Below, one piece after another: positions 22,445 through 33,239 of a stretch of 64,000 bases of DNA (the first letter of the stretch is position 1; the number at the start of each line of letters is the position of its first letter). The translations under genes were made by a program, and so were the position numbers. A model generated the notes under the pieces. The model saw only the letters and a program-made list of their open reading frames with translations. It was not told where the DNA came from and did not search any database. The stretch comes from Heterodera schachtii (lineage: Eukaryota > Nematoda > Chromadorea > Rhabditida > Heteroderidae): the NCBI GenBank assembly GCA_023374025.1, contig SIJG01000008.1:2884557-2948556 (forward strand), given 5' to 3'.

Positions 22445-23530
22445 CAGGGCTGGACGAAATTTCGTGTCGTTTTCGTTTCGTCCTACATTTTCGGCACTTT
22501 TTTAGTTTCGTTTTCGTGTTTCGTTTTCGTCCGCTAAAGTTTTTTCGTTTCGTTTTCGGTTTCGGTTTTCAAAATTTTGTTTTTCGTTTCGTGTTTCGTT
22601 TTCGGTTTTTAAAAATTTGGATTTTCGTTTCGTTTTCGTTTTCGTCAGAGCAATATTTTACGAAAAAGACGAAAATATTTACACCCTTAAGAATGACTGT
22701 TTTGGTAAGAAATAATAAGTTTTATCATTTAAGTGTTGTAGTTTAGTGGTGAAAACAGCAGGTTTATGTTGTGCTGTGTATTAATGTTCGATCTCGCATG
22801 CCCGCACTTTATTTTACCGATTTTTTAATCATGTTTTTACCGATTTTAATAGAAAATCTGCTATGAAATAGCACTCAAATTTTCAAAATTTTTCCCGGCG
22901 TCGCCTATCGGCGCCACCGGACCCACCTCCCATTCACCAACTTTTAAAAATAATACACCGCAAAAAAATTGCTTGAAAATCTATTTTTTTTAGCACGGTT
23001 TCACCGGAATGTACGATTTGCTAATTTGTTCCCCAAAATTTGTTAAAATCCATAATGGGATGTGAAAACCCTAATATTTAATACTTTTTATCGAAAAAAT
23101 TGTATACTAACTGATTCGAACCAATTTTGCAAGATTGCCTTTTTGACCCAAAATCTTATTTTTTTTTGTCATTGTTTTTATTTTGAAAATTTTTTGGTCA
23201 CACCTCTGTTCTAGTGCCACATCCGCTTTTCCACCTACTAGGATCTCCTTTCCCTGAGTTAGAGGACACAATTTTAAAGTTATATGTTTCATAATTATGA
23301 TTGAAATAAGTTCAAAAAATTTTCGGTTTTTTCGTTTCGTTTCGTACGAAAACGGTTATTTTTTCGTTTTCGTGTTTCGTTTTCGTCTGTCAAAATTTTT
23401 TCGTTTCGTGTTTCGTTTTCGGTTTTCAAAAAAAATTTTTTCGTTTCGTGTTTCGTTTTCGTATCGAATGCGCTTTTTCGTTTCGTTTTCGTATACGAAA
23501 ATTTTTTTTTGTGATTTTCGCACAGCCCTG
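22445..23530. mobile_element. hAT-like non-autonomous element built of TTTCGTTTCG repeats
   Basis: It starts CAGGGCTGGACGAAA and ends TTTTCGCACAGCCCTG. Exact 8-bp duplication GTGCCGAT at 22437-22444 and 23531-23538. The insertion split a GC-rich hairpin module: the left half (GGTCCGGCGG) and right half (AGCGCCGCCGG) lie on either side. Both arms are CGTTTTCGTTTCG words; frames rich in Phe/Arg or Lys/Arg/Asn across them are artefacts. A complete hairpin module in the other orientation is inside at about 22896-22921. Confidence 0.9.
22734..22803 (+). tRNA. tRNA-like sequence with pol III box motifs (probable pseudogene)
   Basis: A-box-like TAGTTTAGTGG at 22739-22749 and B-box-like TGTTCGATCTC at 22785-22795. 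Stems are weak. It lies in the interior of the element at 22445-23530, just as the tRNA-like sequence at 16785 lies inside another element. Confidence 0.3.
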
Positions 23531-24109
23531 GTGCCGATAGCGCCGCCGGGAAAAAATTGGTAATTTCTACGCAATTTATTAACAGAAATTGTACCAAAAT
23601 TGCTAATTTTTCGAAAAAAAAAAATCAAAAAAAAAAAAAAATTCCGAAAAATATCATTTTTTATCAAAAATTAATAATATTTGGTTATTTATTTATAATA
23701 ATGTTTAAACGAATTTTTGGCCGAAAAGTGCGCAAAGATGTTGGTGTTTTATAAAATGTCACTCGGCATTGTTTTGAAGGCGTTGCTATTACGCATGGCC
23801 TGTGTGGCTGATCCGCCGTTGTCCGATTGCGCGTGATCAGCACAAATGGGCCAAATGGGAAAAGGAGGCGATTAAATGGCGTGGCATGCACCAGATCAAG
23901 GAATGGACTAACATTTCCATCTTTTTACACAACTCAGGTGTGCAATTGGCCGGTGTTTGGCTAGCGGATCGCCGTCTAATTTTGTTAATTAAAATTCTTA
24001 AATGCCGTTAAATAGAAACGAGATCAGGAAAAACCGAGATAGATTTTTCTTCTTAAAACATTAAAATTTTTGCTAAAATTTCCAGTTCATATAAAAAATA
24101 AGGCGGGGT

Positions 24110-24825
24110 CAAAAAGGGCGTTATATAAAAAACCATCAAATGGAAATTTTCAACATAAAACTGTCCATAACTTTTGTCAATGTAGACAGAATTAAACATT
24201 CTTGGTATCATGCGATAGGCCTAACATTTCTCAATTAGCTCACTTAAATTTTAAAAAATTTGGCCAAGTTTCAGCAAAGTTATGGCCAAAAGTACACAAG
24301 CAACCAGGTTTTCAAAAATTTTTGGCCATAACTTTTTTAAAACCTAATGAAATTTTTTTAAATTTTGCAGGCTAATAGAAGACACATAGGATTATCGACT
24401 AATAGCAAAAAATAAAAAACGAAAACAATTTATAACAGAAATTTTTTAATTAAAAATAAAATTATTTTGATCATCAAAAATTCTGATCAAAACATTCTTA
24501 GAACGAACAAAATAAAGTGATTTTGCTATCATTCGCTAGCCCTATGTGTCCTCAATTAACCTGCAAAATTTCGAAAAATTTCGTTAGGTTTCAAAAAAGT
24601 TATGGCCAAGAATGTGTGAAAACTTGGTACCTTGCGTACTTTTGGCCATAACTTTGCTCAAACTTGACCAAATTTTTTGAAATTTAGATGATCTAATAGA
24701 GAAATGTTAGCGCTATGCAATGATATCAAGAATGTCTAATTTGGTAGACTTTGACAAAAGTTACAGATAGTTTTTTGTTCGAAATTTTCATTTGATGGTT
24801 TTTTATATGACGCCCTTTTTTATGG
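24110..24825. repeat. Long inverted repeat (foldback)
   Basis: The left arm starts AAAAAGGGCGTTATATAAAA and the right arm ends with the near complement (TTATATGACGCCCTTTTTT). The arms share further inverted blocks (ACATTCTTGGTATCATGCGA against TGCAATGATATCAAGAATGT; TTATGGCCAAAAGTAC against GTACTTTTGGCCATAA). Related single arms occur at about 40150-40400, 49640-49890 and 58650-58830. No target duplication was confirmed. Confidence 0.65.
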
Positions 24826-24839
24826 TTTTTATATAACGA

Positions 24840-25200
24840 CATAGCACCCCACAAAGGGCTTAAAAATGGGGGACCCCTTCGCAGCGAGGGGGAGGGCCGG
24901 TGTAACAGAGGTGGGGGGGGGGGGGTCGCCGGCGAAGGGAAAAAGAGTGAAATTTGAAAAATTTGGCTACCCTCTCCAAAAAAAAGAGAAAGTTTTCTGA
25001 AAACGCGCAAAAAAAAGTCTCTTATTTTCACACATTAAAATAAGCAATTCTAGAAATAAGGACACACACGTGCCCTGGATTGAGCGCGGCTTATTTACGT
25101 GCCTTGGATTGGGCAGCACCCATTTTTGAGTGAATCGATCGAGCTGATGTAATAGATTAACAGTAACAAAAGAAAGTGGACGTGTTAAATCAATAATGAT
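24840..25200. other. Spacer with G-rich and GA-rich runs
   Basis: A G run (AGGTGGGGGGGGGGGGG) lies at about 24910-24926. No gene or delimitable element was seen. Confidence 0.4.
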
Positions 25201-25209
25201 AATAATTAA

Positions 25210-25834
25210 TAGGGATGGGAATTTAAGTCACGAAAAATCTCATAAAAGTCGACTTAAAAAGTCATGAAAAATCGCCAAAAAGTCACGAAAAAGTCATAAA
25301 AATGCCAAAAAGTCACAAAAAATGCAAAAAAGTCATGAAAAAATAACCAAAAAGTCACATAAAATGCCAAAAAAGCACCAAATAAATCCAAAAAAGTCCT
25401 GAAAATTAGCCAAATGTAATTAAACCCAAAAGCCGTTTTAAACATTCTTCGAAAAAAGTAATTTAAAAACGAATAATTTTAACGGAAAAAAAATATTCAA
25501 AAGTGTTACACCACCAGATTTTTATTTTATTGTTATTTTTCAGTTCCGTCATTTGAGTCCTAATGGTATAAGAAATTCCAGTTCCGTCTCGAAGATTGAC
25601 TTATTTTTCGAAATTTTTCATCACAAAAAGTCAAATTTTGCCTTAAAAAGTGTAAAAAGTCATGAAAAAAGTCACAAAAACGCAAAAAAATCCCAAAAAG
25701 TGTAAAAAAGTCAAAAAAAGTCACAAAAAAATGTAACTTAGAAGCTTCAAACAAAGTGTAGAACACTTTTGAAGTCATTTTAAGGTCATTTAGAGTCAGC
25801 AAAAAAAGTCATTTGACTTAAATTCCCATCCCTA
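25210..25834. mobile_element. hAT-like non-autonomous element built of AAAAGTCACAAAAA repeats
   Basis: It starts TAGGGATGGGAATTTAAGTC and ends with the exact complement. Exact 8-bp duplication ATAATTAA at 25202-25209 and 25835-25842. The end TAGGGATG is the same as the known Ac (hAT) terminus. The arms are made of AAAAGTCA words; there is no transposase. Confidence 0.93.
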
Positions 25835-26365
25835 ATAATTAATCCGTTTAACCATTTTCACTTACACACCCAAAAAGAAATGCAATATTTTTCTCGTCCC
25901 GAAACTGATGACTCATTGTTAAATTTCCAATTTTGTTGCATTTAGTGAAAAGGCCAATCAATTAATCAATACGTTTTGTTTAACTAATCTTGATAAAAAT
26001 GTTAAAAATACTTTCATGGATGTTCACATTTGAATAGCATATATGGTTTAAGATTTTAAAAAAAAGTAGAAAAGAGGCAATTCGATTGAAAACATGCATA
26101 AACAAATAAAACGCAAAAAAAGAAAAATATTCGTCAGCGAATAAAACAAAAATTATGTCAGAGATGGGCACTTGTTAAATGCCAAAAGTGAGTCAAAATA
26201 TTGCCAGAACAACCAATTATCAAAAAAGCACACACAAATGCATGGCGTCAATTTGTATTTGCGCTTGCTGCTGATCAGTTGCGCTCACTTGGACCGGCGG
26301 ATGGAATTGAATCGAGCAGCCTAAAAATTAAAATGAAATTGACAAAAAAAATTGAGTCTCCATTC

Positions 26366-27296
26366 TCACCCCTCGCCAACGTCGTCATCTCCCAAATCAA
26401 CTACAATTCGATGCATTTCATCTTCCATAAGCCACTCAGCGGCACGATCGAGCGTTGCTTTTGGCAAAAAATTTGGACGGCCATGACGGACCAATGTGAA
26501 ATTGTTCTTTCGATCATGGCGAATAAGCGTCAATTCCTCTCCAGTACGTTTGTTGTCAATCGAGAACGGGGAAAGGCGACGTTGAGCATAAATGACCACG
26601 ATGAAAGAGGCACGTGAAGTGGCCAAACCGAAGGCCTATAAATTTCGAAAAAGCAATTAGCTAAAACTATTTAATAAAAATTAAGAATTTATTGTTTACA
26701 ATTTTAAGTTCTTCGATACACCGCAAATTGACTGGTTCTGATGCGCACGATAAATTGACAATTCTTAACGGCGTGCCCTTGTCTGCACGCGGTGACATCA
26801 ACCAGTTTTGCACGGGCTGCCAACTAGACGGGTCATAGACCGACGAGTTGGGCGTGTAACTGAGAGTGCGAAGTGTGGAGCATTGGCTAAAGATAGTCGG
26901 GCATATGCGAATGATGTTGTCGGACAAATCCATGTTTTCAATATTTTTTGAGATCAAGAAGAAAATGTCGCGCTCAATGAGGCGCCAAATTTGATCCGAC
27001 AAACCACTGATTGACAAATTCAGAGGTCACGACTCGAAAATTGGCTGCCAATTTTGCAACCACTGAATGATCTCAGCATTGAGGAAACTGAAAATTTAGA
27101 AAATTTTCTTTGTAAAAATTTGCATTATTCCAACTTAATTTCGATGCTGTCAAATGTCACAAGTCGTTGTGGCAACGGTTTACCCAAAAATCGCAGCACA
27201 TTTCCAGAAACCACTTTGTTGCCTTCAACTAGTTTGTGGTTGATTGTTATTCGGCCCAAATGCTCGGGATCCTCTTTTTTTATCATTATAATTTAG
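26366..27296 (-). pseudogene. F-box-family gene with one in-frame stop and lost 5' end (copy F3)
   Basis: Reading on the minus strand, the exons are about 27296-27135 (KKEDPEHLGRITINHKLVEG to LPQRLVTFDSIEI), 27087-26700 and 26635-26366 (AFGLATSRASFIVVIYAQ to DEMHRIVVDLGDDD, TGA). The junction phases (2, then 0) match F1/F2. The second of these exons reads FLNAEIIQWLQNWQPIFES, then TGA at 27029-27027, then PLNLSISGLSDQIWRLIE in the same frame, so a single nonsense change breaks it. The start exon was not found, and an in-frame TAA precedes the first recognisable family sequence. A broken gene is the simplest reading; a sequencing error at 27028 would not explain the missing 5' end. Confidence 0.8.
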
Positions 27297-27399
27297 AACC
27301 GGACGAATTGAAATGAGAAGTAAAATTGGAGGGCGAGGCGCACTAAAAGTGGGATGAAAATTGATTTAGAAAACTAAATGAGACATATAAATTTCGTTG

Positions 27400-27830
27400 T
27401 TAGGGGGGGCGGCGGCAAGGAGATATGAAATATTCTTAGTATAGGCATGCTAATTACCTGCCAAGACTAACTAATTATGATGAAAGTATGAAGCACATAA
27501 CTGTACCATTATTGTCTCTTTTTATACACCATTTTTGCAGCTCAAATGCCACCGCCCCCCCCCCCGCCCTCCGCTTCCACCTTCTTATTCCCATGTAAAA
27601 AGTGCCTCAGCGGCAAATAGCAGATACACATTCAAAATGAGGGGGGGTGGGGGAGCAGCAGCGGGGCACACACACTGTTGATGATCCCCTCAAATTGACT
27701 TGTTCAACTTCAACTGTCCGTTTCCGGACGCCTAAGCGATTTCTAATTACCACTAATTTTCCTCCCCCCCCCTCCTCCTTATCGCCACCGCCTCAGTTCA
27801 AATTTACAAGAGGAGAGATGGGGGGATAAA
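27400..27830. repeat. G- and C-homopolymer-rich spacer
   Basis: Several G or C runs of 7-13 bases lie in otherwise ordinary sequence (near 27404, 27556, 27641 and 27763). No gene is supported. Frames here are proline/glycine artefacts. Confidence 0.6.
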
Positions 27831-27839
27831 ATTTTGCCT

Positions 27840-29430
27840 GCTGCTGTTGAAATGTTTTTTAAATCCAACTCATCATTGAACAATATTTGTGACTTTTTTC
27901 ATGTTTTCAAAAAAAATGCACAGCAAAAAAATTTAAAAAAGTTTAGTCAAATTAAAAAAAAAAACAAGGAAAATGCATAGGATTTTAAATAACTGAAACG
28001 AAGATGAAATTTAATTTTGTAAAATTTTTTAATTACCAATATTTTTGTGTTGAATTTTTTAGCTTTAATAAATGCGTTTTTATTATATTTAATTTTGTTC
28101 AACCAATTAAATATAAATGAAAAATTTTCAATTATTTTTGAAAATGTATTTCGATAATTTAATCGCGGTAGCGATATTGTTTTTTTGTATTCAGAGATGA
28201 ATTTCTCCATTTTGCCACTTTTGTTCACATATTTGGATAAAATACCAATTCCAAGCCCAGCGAATTCATTTAATGAAAAACTATGGGAGAATCGGATCGA
28301 TATTTAAAATTAAATTTTTAATAATTTTTTAATTGCCTTTCTTTTGTTTGGCTTAAGAAGTAGACAGATGAAATATTTAAATTTTTTTTTTCAAAATTGT
28401 TTATTTATTTTTTTGAAAAAGAGTCTTTGGGTAGGGTGGAAAGTCGGGAGGAAGTCAACCTGTGAATTTTAAATTTTAGTATATTTTTAAATGTTTTGCG
28501 CCAAACTTTTGCCTGCGCCCTATTTCATGAGTTGAACACCGAGAATGATGCTATCGAACATAAGACTTCATTCAAAATCTCAACAGCCTAAGTTATACTT
28601 AAATTGTAAATTTCAATTGTGTCTTCAGAAAAACCTAGTCAAAGTGAGAAGAAAACGCAGTAAAATTTGGTCCACCTTCAATTTATCACCTAAAAAATAC
28701 GGTAATTTCGATAACAAATTTTGACATCTAAGCTAAAATTGAAAATAAAAATTTAAGCCTATTTGGAGACTTCACATTAAGTTTGGCAAAAAATCGAGAA
28801 TTACTTAGTTTTCTCAAAAAATCCAAAAAATCTAGGCGAGAATATGAATTTTCATAACATTTAATACTCTTTTAATGAATTTTTCAGATTTTTTAAAGAC
28901 AAACATTGTTCAATTTCAACTATTTTTAATTGGTATAATTATTTTTTAAAAGCACAATTTCAATTAAGCTTAATTTAAAATGCATTAATTTTCCGTAAAT
29001 ATTTTTTAAGATCCAATCATTCAAAAGACAAAGAAGCATTCCTTCTCCAAAGAGATTGGAGCAATGAATCAAAATGGAAAGCATCTTATTTATTTAGTCA
29101 AAAAATATAATTTTACTTATTCAAAAATTTATGAAAAAATTAAAAATTAATTTATAAAGACAAAAGAAAAAGAAAATAACAAAAGAAATTAAAATTAACT
29201 GAAAATAAAAAAAGAGAGGAGCATTAAAAAGGAAAAATGAAAAAATATTAATTGTAAATCAAAAAAGCCAAACATTTTGTAGAAAAAATTTTTTTATGAA
29301 AATGGCGACAAAATGAAAGTGCCAAAGTTGACAAAAAGTTCACGTCTGAGAGTAATTCTTTCTTCATCATTTTCTGTTTCGGCTTTTGCTTTTTCCAATT
29401 TTTCCTTTTCTTCCTTGGAATTTTTCCATA
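27840..29430. other. AT-rich spacer without supported genes
   Basis: A 93-codon minus-strand frame at 28228-27947 is Lys/Asn/Phe-rich and lacks splice or family support; I do not accept it as a gene. The rest is A/T-rich with no recognisable repeat. Confidence 0.45.
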
Positions 29431-29436
29431 TTTTTT

Positions 29437-30366
29437 TCATTTCTTGTTCAATTCTTTACCAAATTTGGCAATTATTGTTGCTGTCTCATTTTTTGATGGA
29501 TTTTCTCTATCTTTCTCCTCTTTTATTTCGTAATTCAACTCGTCCTCATTTAGCAAATCCATCTCCCAACCACTTATATTCGACAAAACATTCGACAAAG
29601 CGTATTTCTTTTTCCAAAAATAATTCGAAATGATACTTAATTGGTGGACTACACCAATTAAACTAATTGGAAAATAATTATCTATAAATATTGGCTTTAC
29701 CAATGGTGGCAATTGTTTCGACACCTTCGGATTTTTAGCTTAAATAAATTATTATTATTATTATTATTAGTATTGTTTTGATAAATAAAAACCTTCAGCA
29801 TACAATCGGAACAAATATTCGTATATAATGTCCAAATGTTTTCGATATTTTTGACAATTTTCTTCAAATTCTTTCCCAATTATTTCACAGTGCCAATTCT
29901 CTCTCATCAAATACACAACGCCAAGGTGGGCTTCATATTTTCGCGTCAAATGCTCATTCATTTTCTCAATTTCGCATAACCCTAATGAGATCATCGCATC
30001 ATTAGCATCATCATACTCATTAATATTTTTGTTCTCTTTGATGCGACATAAATAGTTCGAATATTGTTCAACAATCTGAAAAAATTTCACTGAATTTGTC
30101 GCCTTTCCTTTAATAAATTCAGAAAATAGCGCATCATTAATCTAAATGTTGAAAATAATTTAAATTATTTTTGTTGAGAATCACCCCACCCATCTCAATT
30201 GATCATCAAATTTCGGATTTAAATCTATCCAATTGTAAAATTTCCAAAAAGCTTTTGCACTCTTTCCCGTTTTGAATTTTTCCTCCAATTTTTTATCAAA
30301 ACTTTTTCGTATAATTCCGTCCAAACTTTCATTTGTTTGCCATTTATTCGTTGTGCCAATTGCCAG
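29437..30366 (-). CDS. Unrecognised gene H, 3' exons
   Basis: Minus-strand exons are 30366-30190 (59 codons, LAIGTTNKWQTNESLDG to DDQLRW), 30141-29793 (INDALFSEFIKGKATNS to KHLDIIYEYLFRLYAE) and 29738-29437 (AKNPKVSKQLPPLVKP to KELNKK, stop). Phases 0 and 1 agree and all borders are GT-AG. A start exon is not identified; the first exon shown opens after an acceptor (TTTTACAG), so the gene is probably longer. The product is charged, helical and rich in Lys/Glu/Asn, without a signal peptide in the visible part. I do not recognise the family. A paralogous segment lies immediately upstream. Confidence 0.65.
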
Positions 30367-30387
30367 CTGTAAAATCATTTCGTTAAT

Positions 30388-30812
30388 TTACAATTTTGGT
30401 TCATCAATCATCAATCGCTGCTCCTGATTCAATAATTTAAGTTCAAAAAATAATTCATCATTTTCATATTGTCCCGCAAAATAAAACTGCGATATTTTGA
30501 CTAAACAATTCACCACATAAATTAGTGGCCCATTAATTTCAATTTCACGTTTAATTGCAAATTTTGGCTTCATTATGGGAATTCCGGCGTATTCCATACA
30601 TAAATATTCATTCAAATGTCCAAATATTTGCGATATTTTTGGCATTCTGTCAGCTCATCTTCTTCAAATTCCTCCGAAAACTTGTCACATTGCCAATTTT
30701 TTTTCATAAAATATATAATGCCAAGGTGTGCCTCATACTTTTGCACAGAGTATTCACTAATTTGAGTTTTCGAGTGCCCTTTCATTACTGCAATTAGCAT
30801 ATTGTCCTCAAC
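30388..30812 (-). pseudogene. Damaged paralogue of gene H
   Basis: The minus strand from 30812 (acceptor AATTAG) reads VEDNMLIAVMKGHSKTQ, then KYEAHLGIIYFMKKNWQCD, close to KYEAHLGVVYLMRENWHCE of gene H, down to KYRKYLDI. There the frame stops (TGA, about 30612-30614). A one-base deletion relative to gene H moves the match to the next frame (EYLCMEYAG, then PLIYVVNCLVKISQFYF, similar to SLIGVVHQLSIISNYFW in the last exon of H). The two parts that are separate exons in H are contiguous here, with no intron. It ends EPKL and stop. Confidence 0.6.
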
Positions 30813-30829
30813 CTAATTCAATAAAATGG

Positions 30830-31900
30830 ATTTAACTTAATTTCCCTAATTAATTAACTCACAAATGAAATTGCATTTGAATATGGAACTACTAATTGAT
30901 GACAAATAATGATAATAAAAGAAAGTATAAAAACAGAATTAAACATCTATGTCTTTCTTTATTAAAAGAAATAATAGAACAAAACATTAAATATTATTTT
31001 ATTAAAATTTCTTAAATTTATGATATCTTTTTTATTTAACATGAAATAATAATGATAATTATTTATAAAATGGTTAAATGATTATAATAAAATTATCCAA
31101 ATTGCTTTTTAATTTATTATTTATGTGAAAGAATGATACAATTAAAAATAATTTTTGACCATCAGTAGAATTTCCAAAATCCATAATTTGCTTTAATTTA
31201 TTATATTATATGAAAGAATAATTTATTATCTAAAAAATTAAAAAATCGGCTTTTTTTTCTTAAAATTATGTGAATGTTTGTAAAAATTTTGAAGTAAGAA
31301 ATTTATTGCACTTTTGCGGAAAGAAGGCCTTTATACCAGTTATTTTCCTGTAAAAATTCAAACAAGTAGCCAGGAAACAACAGGACAATAAGCCACACAA
31401 ATTCATTATTGACACAATTTTTTTTTTGAATTTTTTACCCAAAAATGCAACAAATACATTCACGACAACAACAAATTGCTGAGAAAATGCATAGAAAAAA
31501 TAACAATAATATCAGCAACATCAAAAATGAATGAACGCATCATCGTCAGCAGAAACCCCCTCCCCAAAAAAAAATCTGTTTGTTCACCAATCAGCAGAAG
31601 TCCAATTCTCCAATTTTGCATGCGCAACAGCACCAGGCATGCTAACCATTGGAGGGACAAATTTGTAAATGTAAATTTAGGAAAACTTTTTTTTTACAGA
31701 TTTTGCATATCACGAAATGTAAAAATAAAAGTTTGAAATAAAGAATCGTACAATTGAAATTATAACCATTTCTCGCACAAATTTTGAAAAAAATTAAAAT
31801 TCCCGGCATGCTACTCTTGGCACACAGTAATTTTTATTTTCTTCAAAACGGCTGTTGTCCCAAGTTGGAATTTTTTTTTTAAATTTTCGACCTGTTTTGG
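30830..31900. other. Spacer downstream of secreted-protein gene E1, duplicated near gene E2
   Basis: About 31360-31640 is closely repeated at about 60730-60985 in the same orientation (AATTTTTTACCCAAAAATGC, AATATCAGCAACA, TTTGTTCACCAATCAGCAG). Both copies lie 3' of their secreted-protein genes. No separate gene is supported; the frames at 31266-31736 have stops in the other copy. Confidence 0.6.
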
Positions 31901-31903
31901 CAC

Positions 31904-32212
31904 TCACTGCTGACCACCATTTTTCTTATTCTTTTTTGCTGATTTGGATGTTGCTGTGCCGCTTTCTTCTTGATCTGCTGGTGGGAGCCAAGCATTTAAG
32001 GATGCTGAAGCATCCGATGTGGTTTGAACATCTGCTGGTCTCCCGGTCATTTGTTGGACAAAAGCGCCAAAATTACTTTCTTCAACATAATGAATCATTT
32101 CTTTTTTCTCTTTATTTTTCTTGGGAGCCGCTTCACAAATTGTGGAGAACAACAACACACAAAACATCAAAACAATTGCCAGCATCAGCAGGGCAGGGAA
32201 TTTCGGGTTCAT
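31904..32212 (-). CDS. Small secreted protein E1 (effector-like), 102 residues
   Basis: A single exon. The N terminus MNPKFPALLMLAIVLMFCVL continues to ICEA, a strong signal peptide with probable cleavage after CEA (about residue 28). The mature part is basic at both ends (APKKNKEKK; SKSAKKNKK) and ends GGQQ. It shares with E2 (61341-61946) the signal peptide, the segment VE(S/E)S(D/N)F followed by VQ(R/Q)(L/M)TG, and the GGQQ end. No cysteines are present after the signal peptide. Secretion is supported by sequence. A role in the host is inference from the likely parasite and the small, low-complexity, fast-changing character. Directly upstream lie four tandem copies of a roughly 93-bp unit. 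No intron is needed. Confidence 0.75.
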   Translation of the reverse strand: MNPKFPALLMLAIVLMFCVLLFSTICEAAPKKNKEKKEMIHYVEESNFGAFVQQMTGRPADVQTTSDASASLNAWLPPADQEESGTATSKSAKKNKKNGGQQ

Positions 32213-32225
32213 TTTTGTGGTTGTA

Positions 32226-32592
32226 ATGATCGTGATAAATGTGTATGTAGTTGGTTAGGGTTTGGAAAATTTTCAAACACAAAATGTATCTATAAAATTT
32301 ATTGAAAAAATTTAATAGCATGATCGTTTAAATGTGTAGTTAGTTTTGGTTAGGGTTTGGAAAAATTTTTTAACACAAAATGTATCTACAAAATTTATTC
32401 GCATGATCGTGATAAATGTGTATGCAGTTGGTTAGGGGTTGGAAAATTTTTTAACACAAAATGTATCTGTAAAAATTTATTGAAAAAATTTATTCGCATG
32501 ATCGTGATAAATGTGTATGTAGTTGGTTAGGGTTTGGAAAATTTTTTAACATAAAATGTATCTGTAAAATTTATTGAAAAAATTTATTCCCC
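32226..32592. repeat. Four tandem ~93-bp copies directly upstream of E1
   Basis: Units start at 32226, 32320, 32403 and 32498, each beginning ATGATCGT and containing TTGGTTAGGG and ACACAAAATGTATCT. The block starts 13 bp upstream of the E1 start codon, so it forms its 5' leader or promoter. The E2 gene has only one diverged equivalent (about 61957-62045: GTGTGGTTAGG, ATCTTTGTAAAATTT). Confidence 0.85.
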
Positions 32593-32601
32593 TATGAATC
32601 A

Positions 32602-33080
32602 GGGCTAGGCATAGTTACGGCTCGGCTTACGGAAATGCGGCATTTTTTGGCCCTCGTAATTACGGATGTGGGTTATATTTTTGCGATTTTCCTTAAGGTT
32701 CGGTAACTGGAAATTAGTTCATTTATCGAGACGAATTCTTGCAATATTTTTTTCAATGGCAATTTTTCTATTTTTCTTTAAAGGGCTACCCGTATTTCTA
32801 TTTCTTTCTGAAAATTAGTAATACCGAAATAAATCCAAATTTTCCTAAAATGAACCTAAAAAAATCGTTTATTTTTTTTTGTAAAATAACCTCTCCAACC
32901 TTTTATTCTAATCGTAATTTACTTTTAACAAGTTTTTTTTTTTGATTTTTAAATCAAAAAATTTAAAAAGTACGATTACGGAAATTAAGAAGTTTTTGGA
33001 CTCTCGTCGTTATGGATTACAGATTACGTAATTGAAAAAAAACAATAAATTACGGTTTTCGTAATTGAAAGCCCAGCTCT
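32602..33080. mobile_element. Probable element built of ATTACGG repeats
   Basis: It starts CAGGGCTAGGC and ends GCCCAGCTCTG, roughly inverted. Both arms have GTAATTACGG words. I could not confirm a target duplication, so the borders are less certain than for the other elements. Confidence 0.5.
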
Positions 33081-33239
33081 GCTGGCAAAAATGAGAAATA
33101 TTAAAATTAATAATTTTAAGATTTTTCGAAAAGAATATAAAGTATGAATTGGTATTTTCACTGGGTCGAAATTTCTTTTTATGCCAATAATTTGTCATTT
33201 TTTTTTACAACACATCGTATGATTGCAAATGCCAGGTTA

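Larger units (their letters stand above)
17743..24011 (+). pseudogene. F-box-family gene broken by stops and insertions (copy F2)
   Basis: Exon 1 is 17743-17777 (MSDHPEKVVKP), phase 2. Exon 2 is 18201-18488, from IFICGDIWLSLFHLLPPD to PIPDRPLPNKVVGFGI. Exon 3 starts at 18654 (YIDQNVMAFLCRFRHLL) but hits TAA at 18808-18810. Family sequence continues after it in the same and then other frames, up to SDGHTPLIKWLL and KIQAIKS near 19178. Later exons are displaced: about 21137-21270 (SFVNASSRASFIIVIAYAL, NELTGEQLTLER) and about 23790-24011 (LIRRCPIARDQHKWAKWEKE). The gaps hold whole mobile elements (19265-19871, 20418-21061, 22445-23530) and GC-hairpin repeats. Several internal stops and frame changes mean it cannot make the full family protein, though the ends are well preserved, so decay is recent or parts are still transcribed. 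Confidence 0.75.

Noticed and set aside
22349..23667. Phe/Arg-rich and Lys/Asn/Arg-rich frames
   Set aside because: They are translations of TTTCGTTTCG arms of the element at 22445-23530 on both strands.
27947..28228. 93-codon minus-strand frame
   Set aside because: Lys/Asn/Phe-rich translation of A/T-rich DNA with no family match or splice context; below my threshold.
31460..31736. Short frames 3' of E1
   Set aside because: The duplicated copy near 60830-61000 has stops in both frames, so coding is not conserved.
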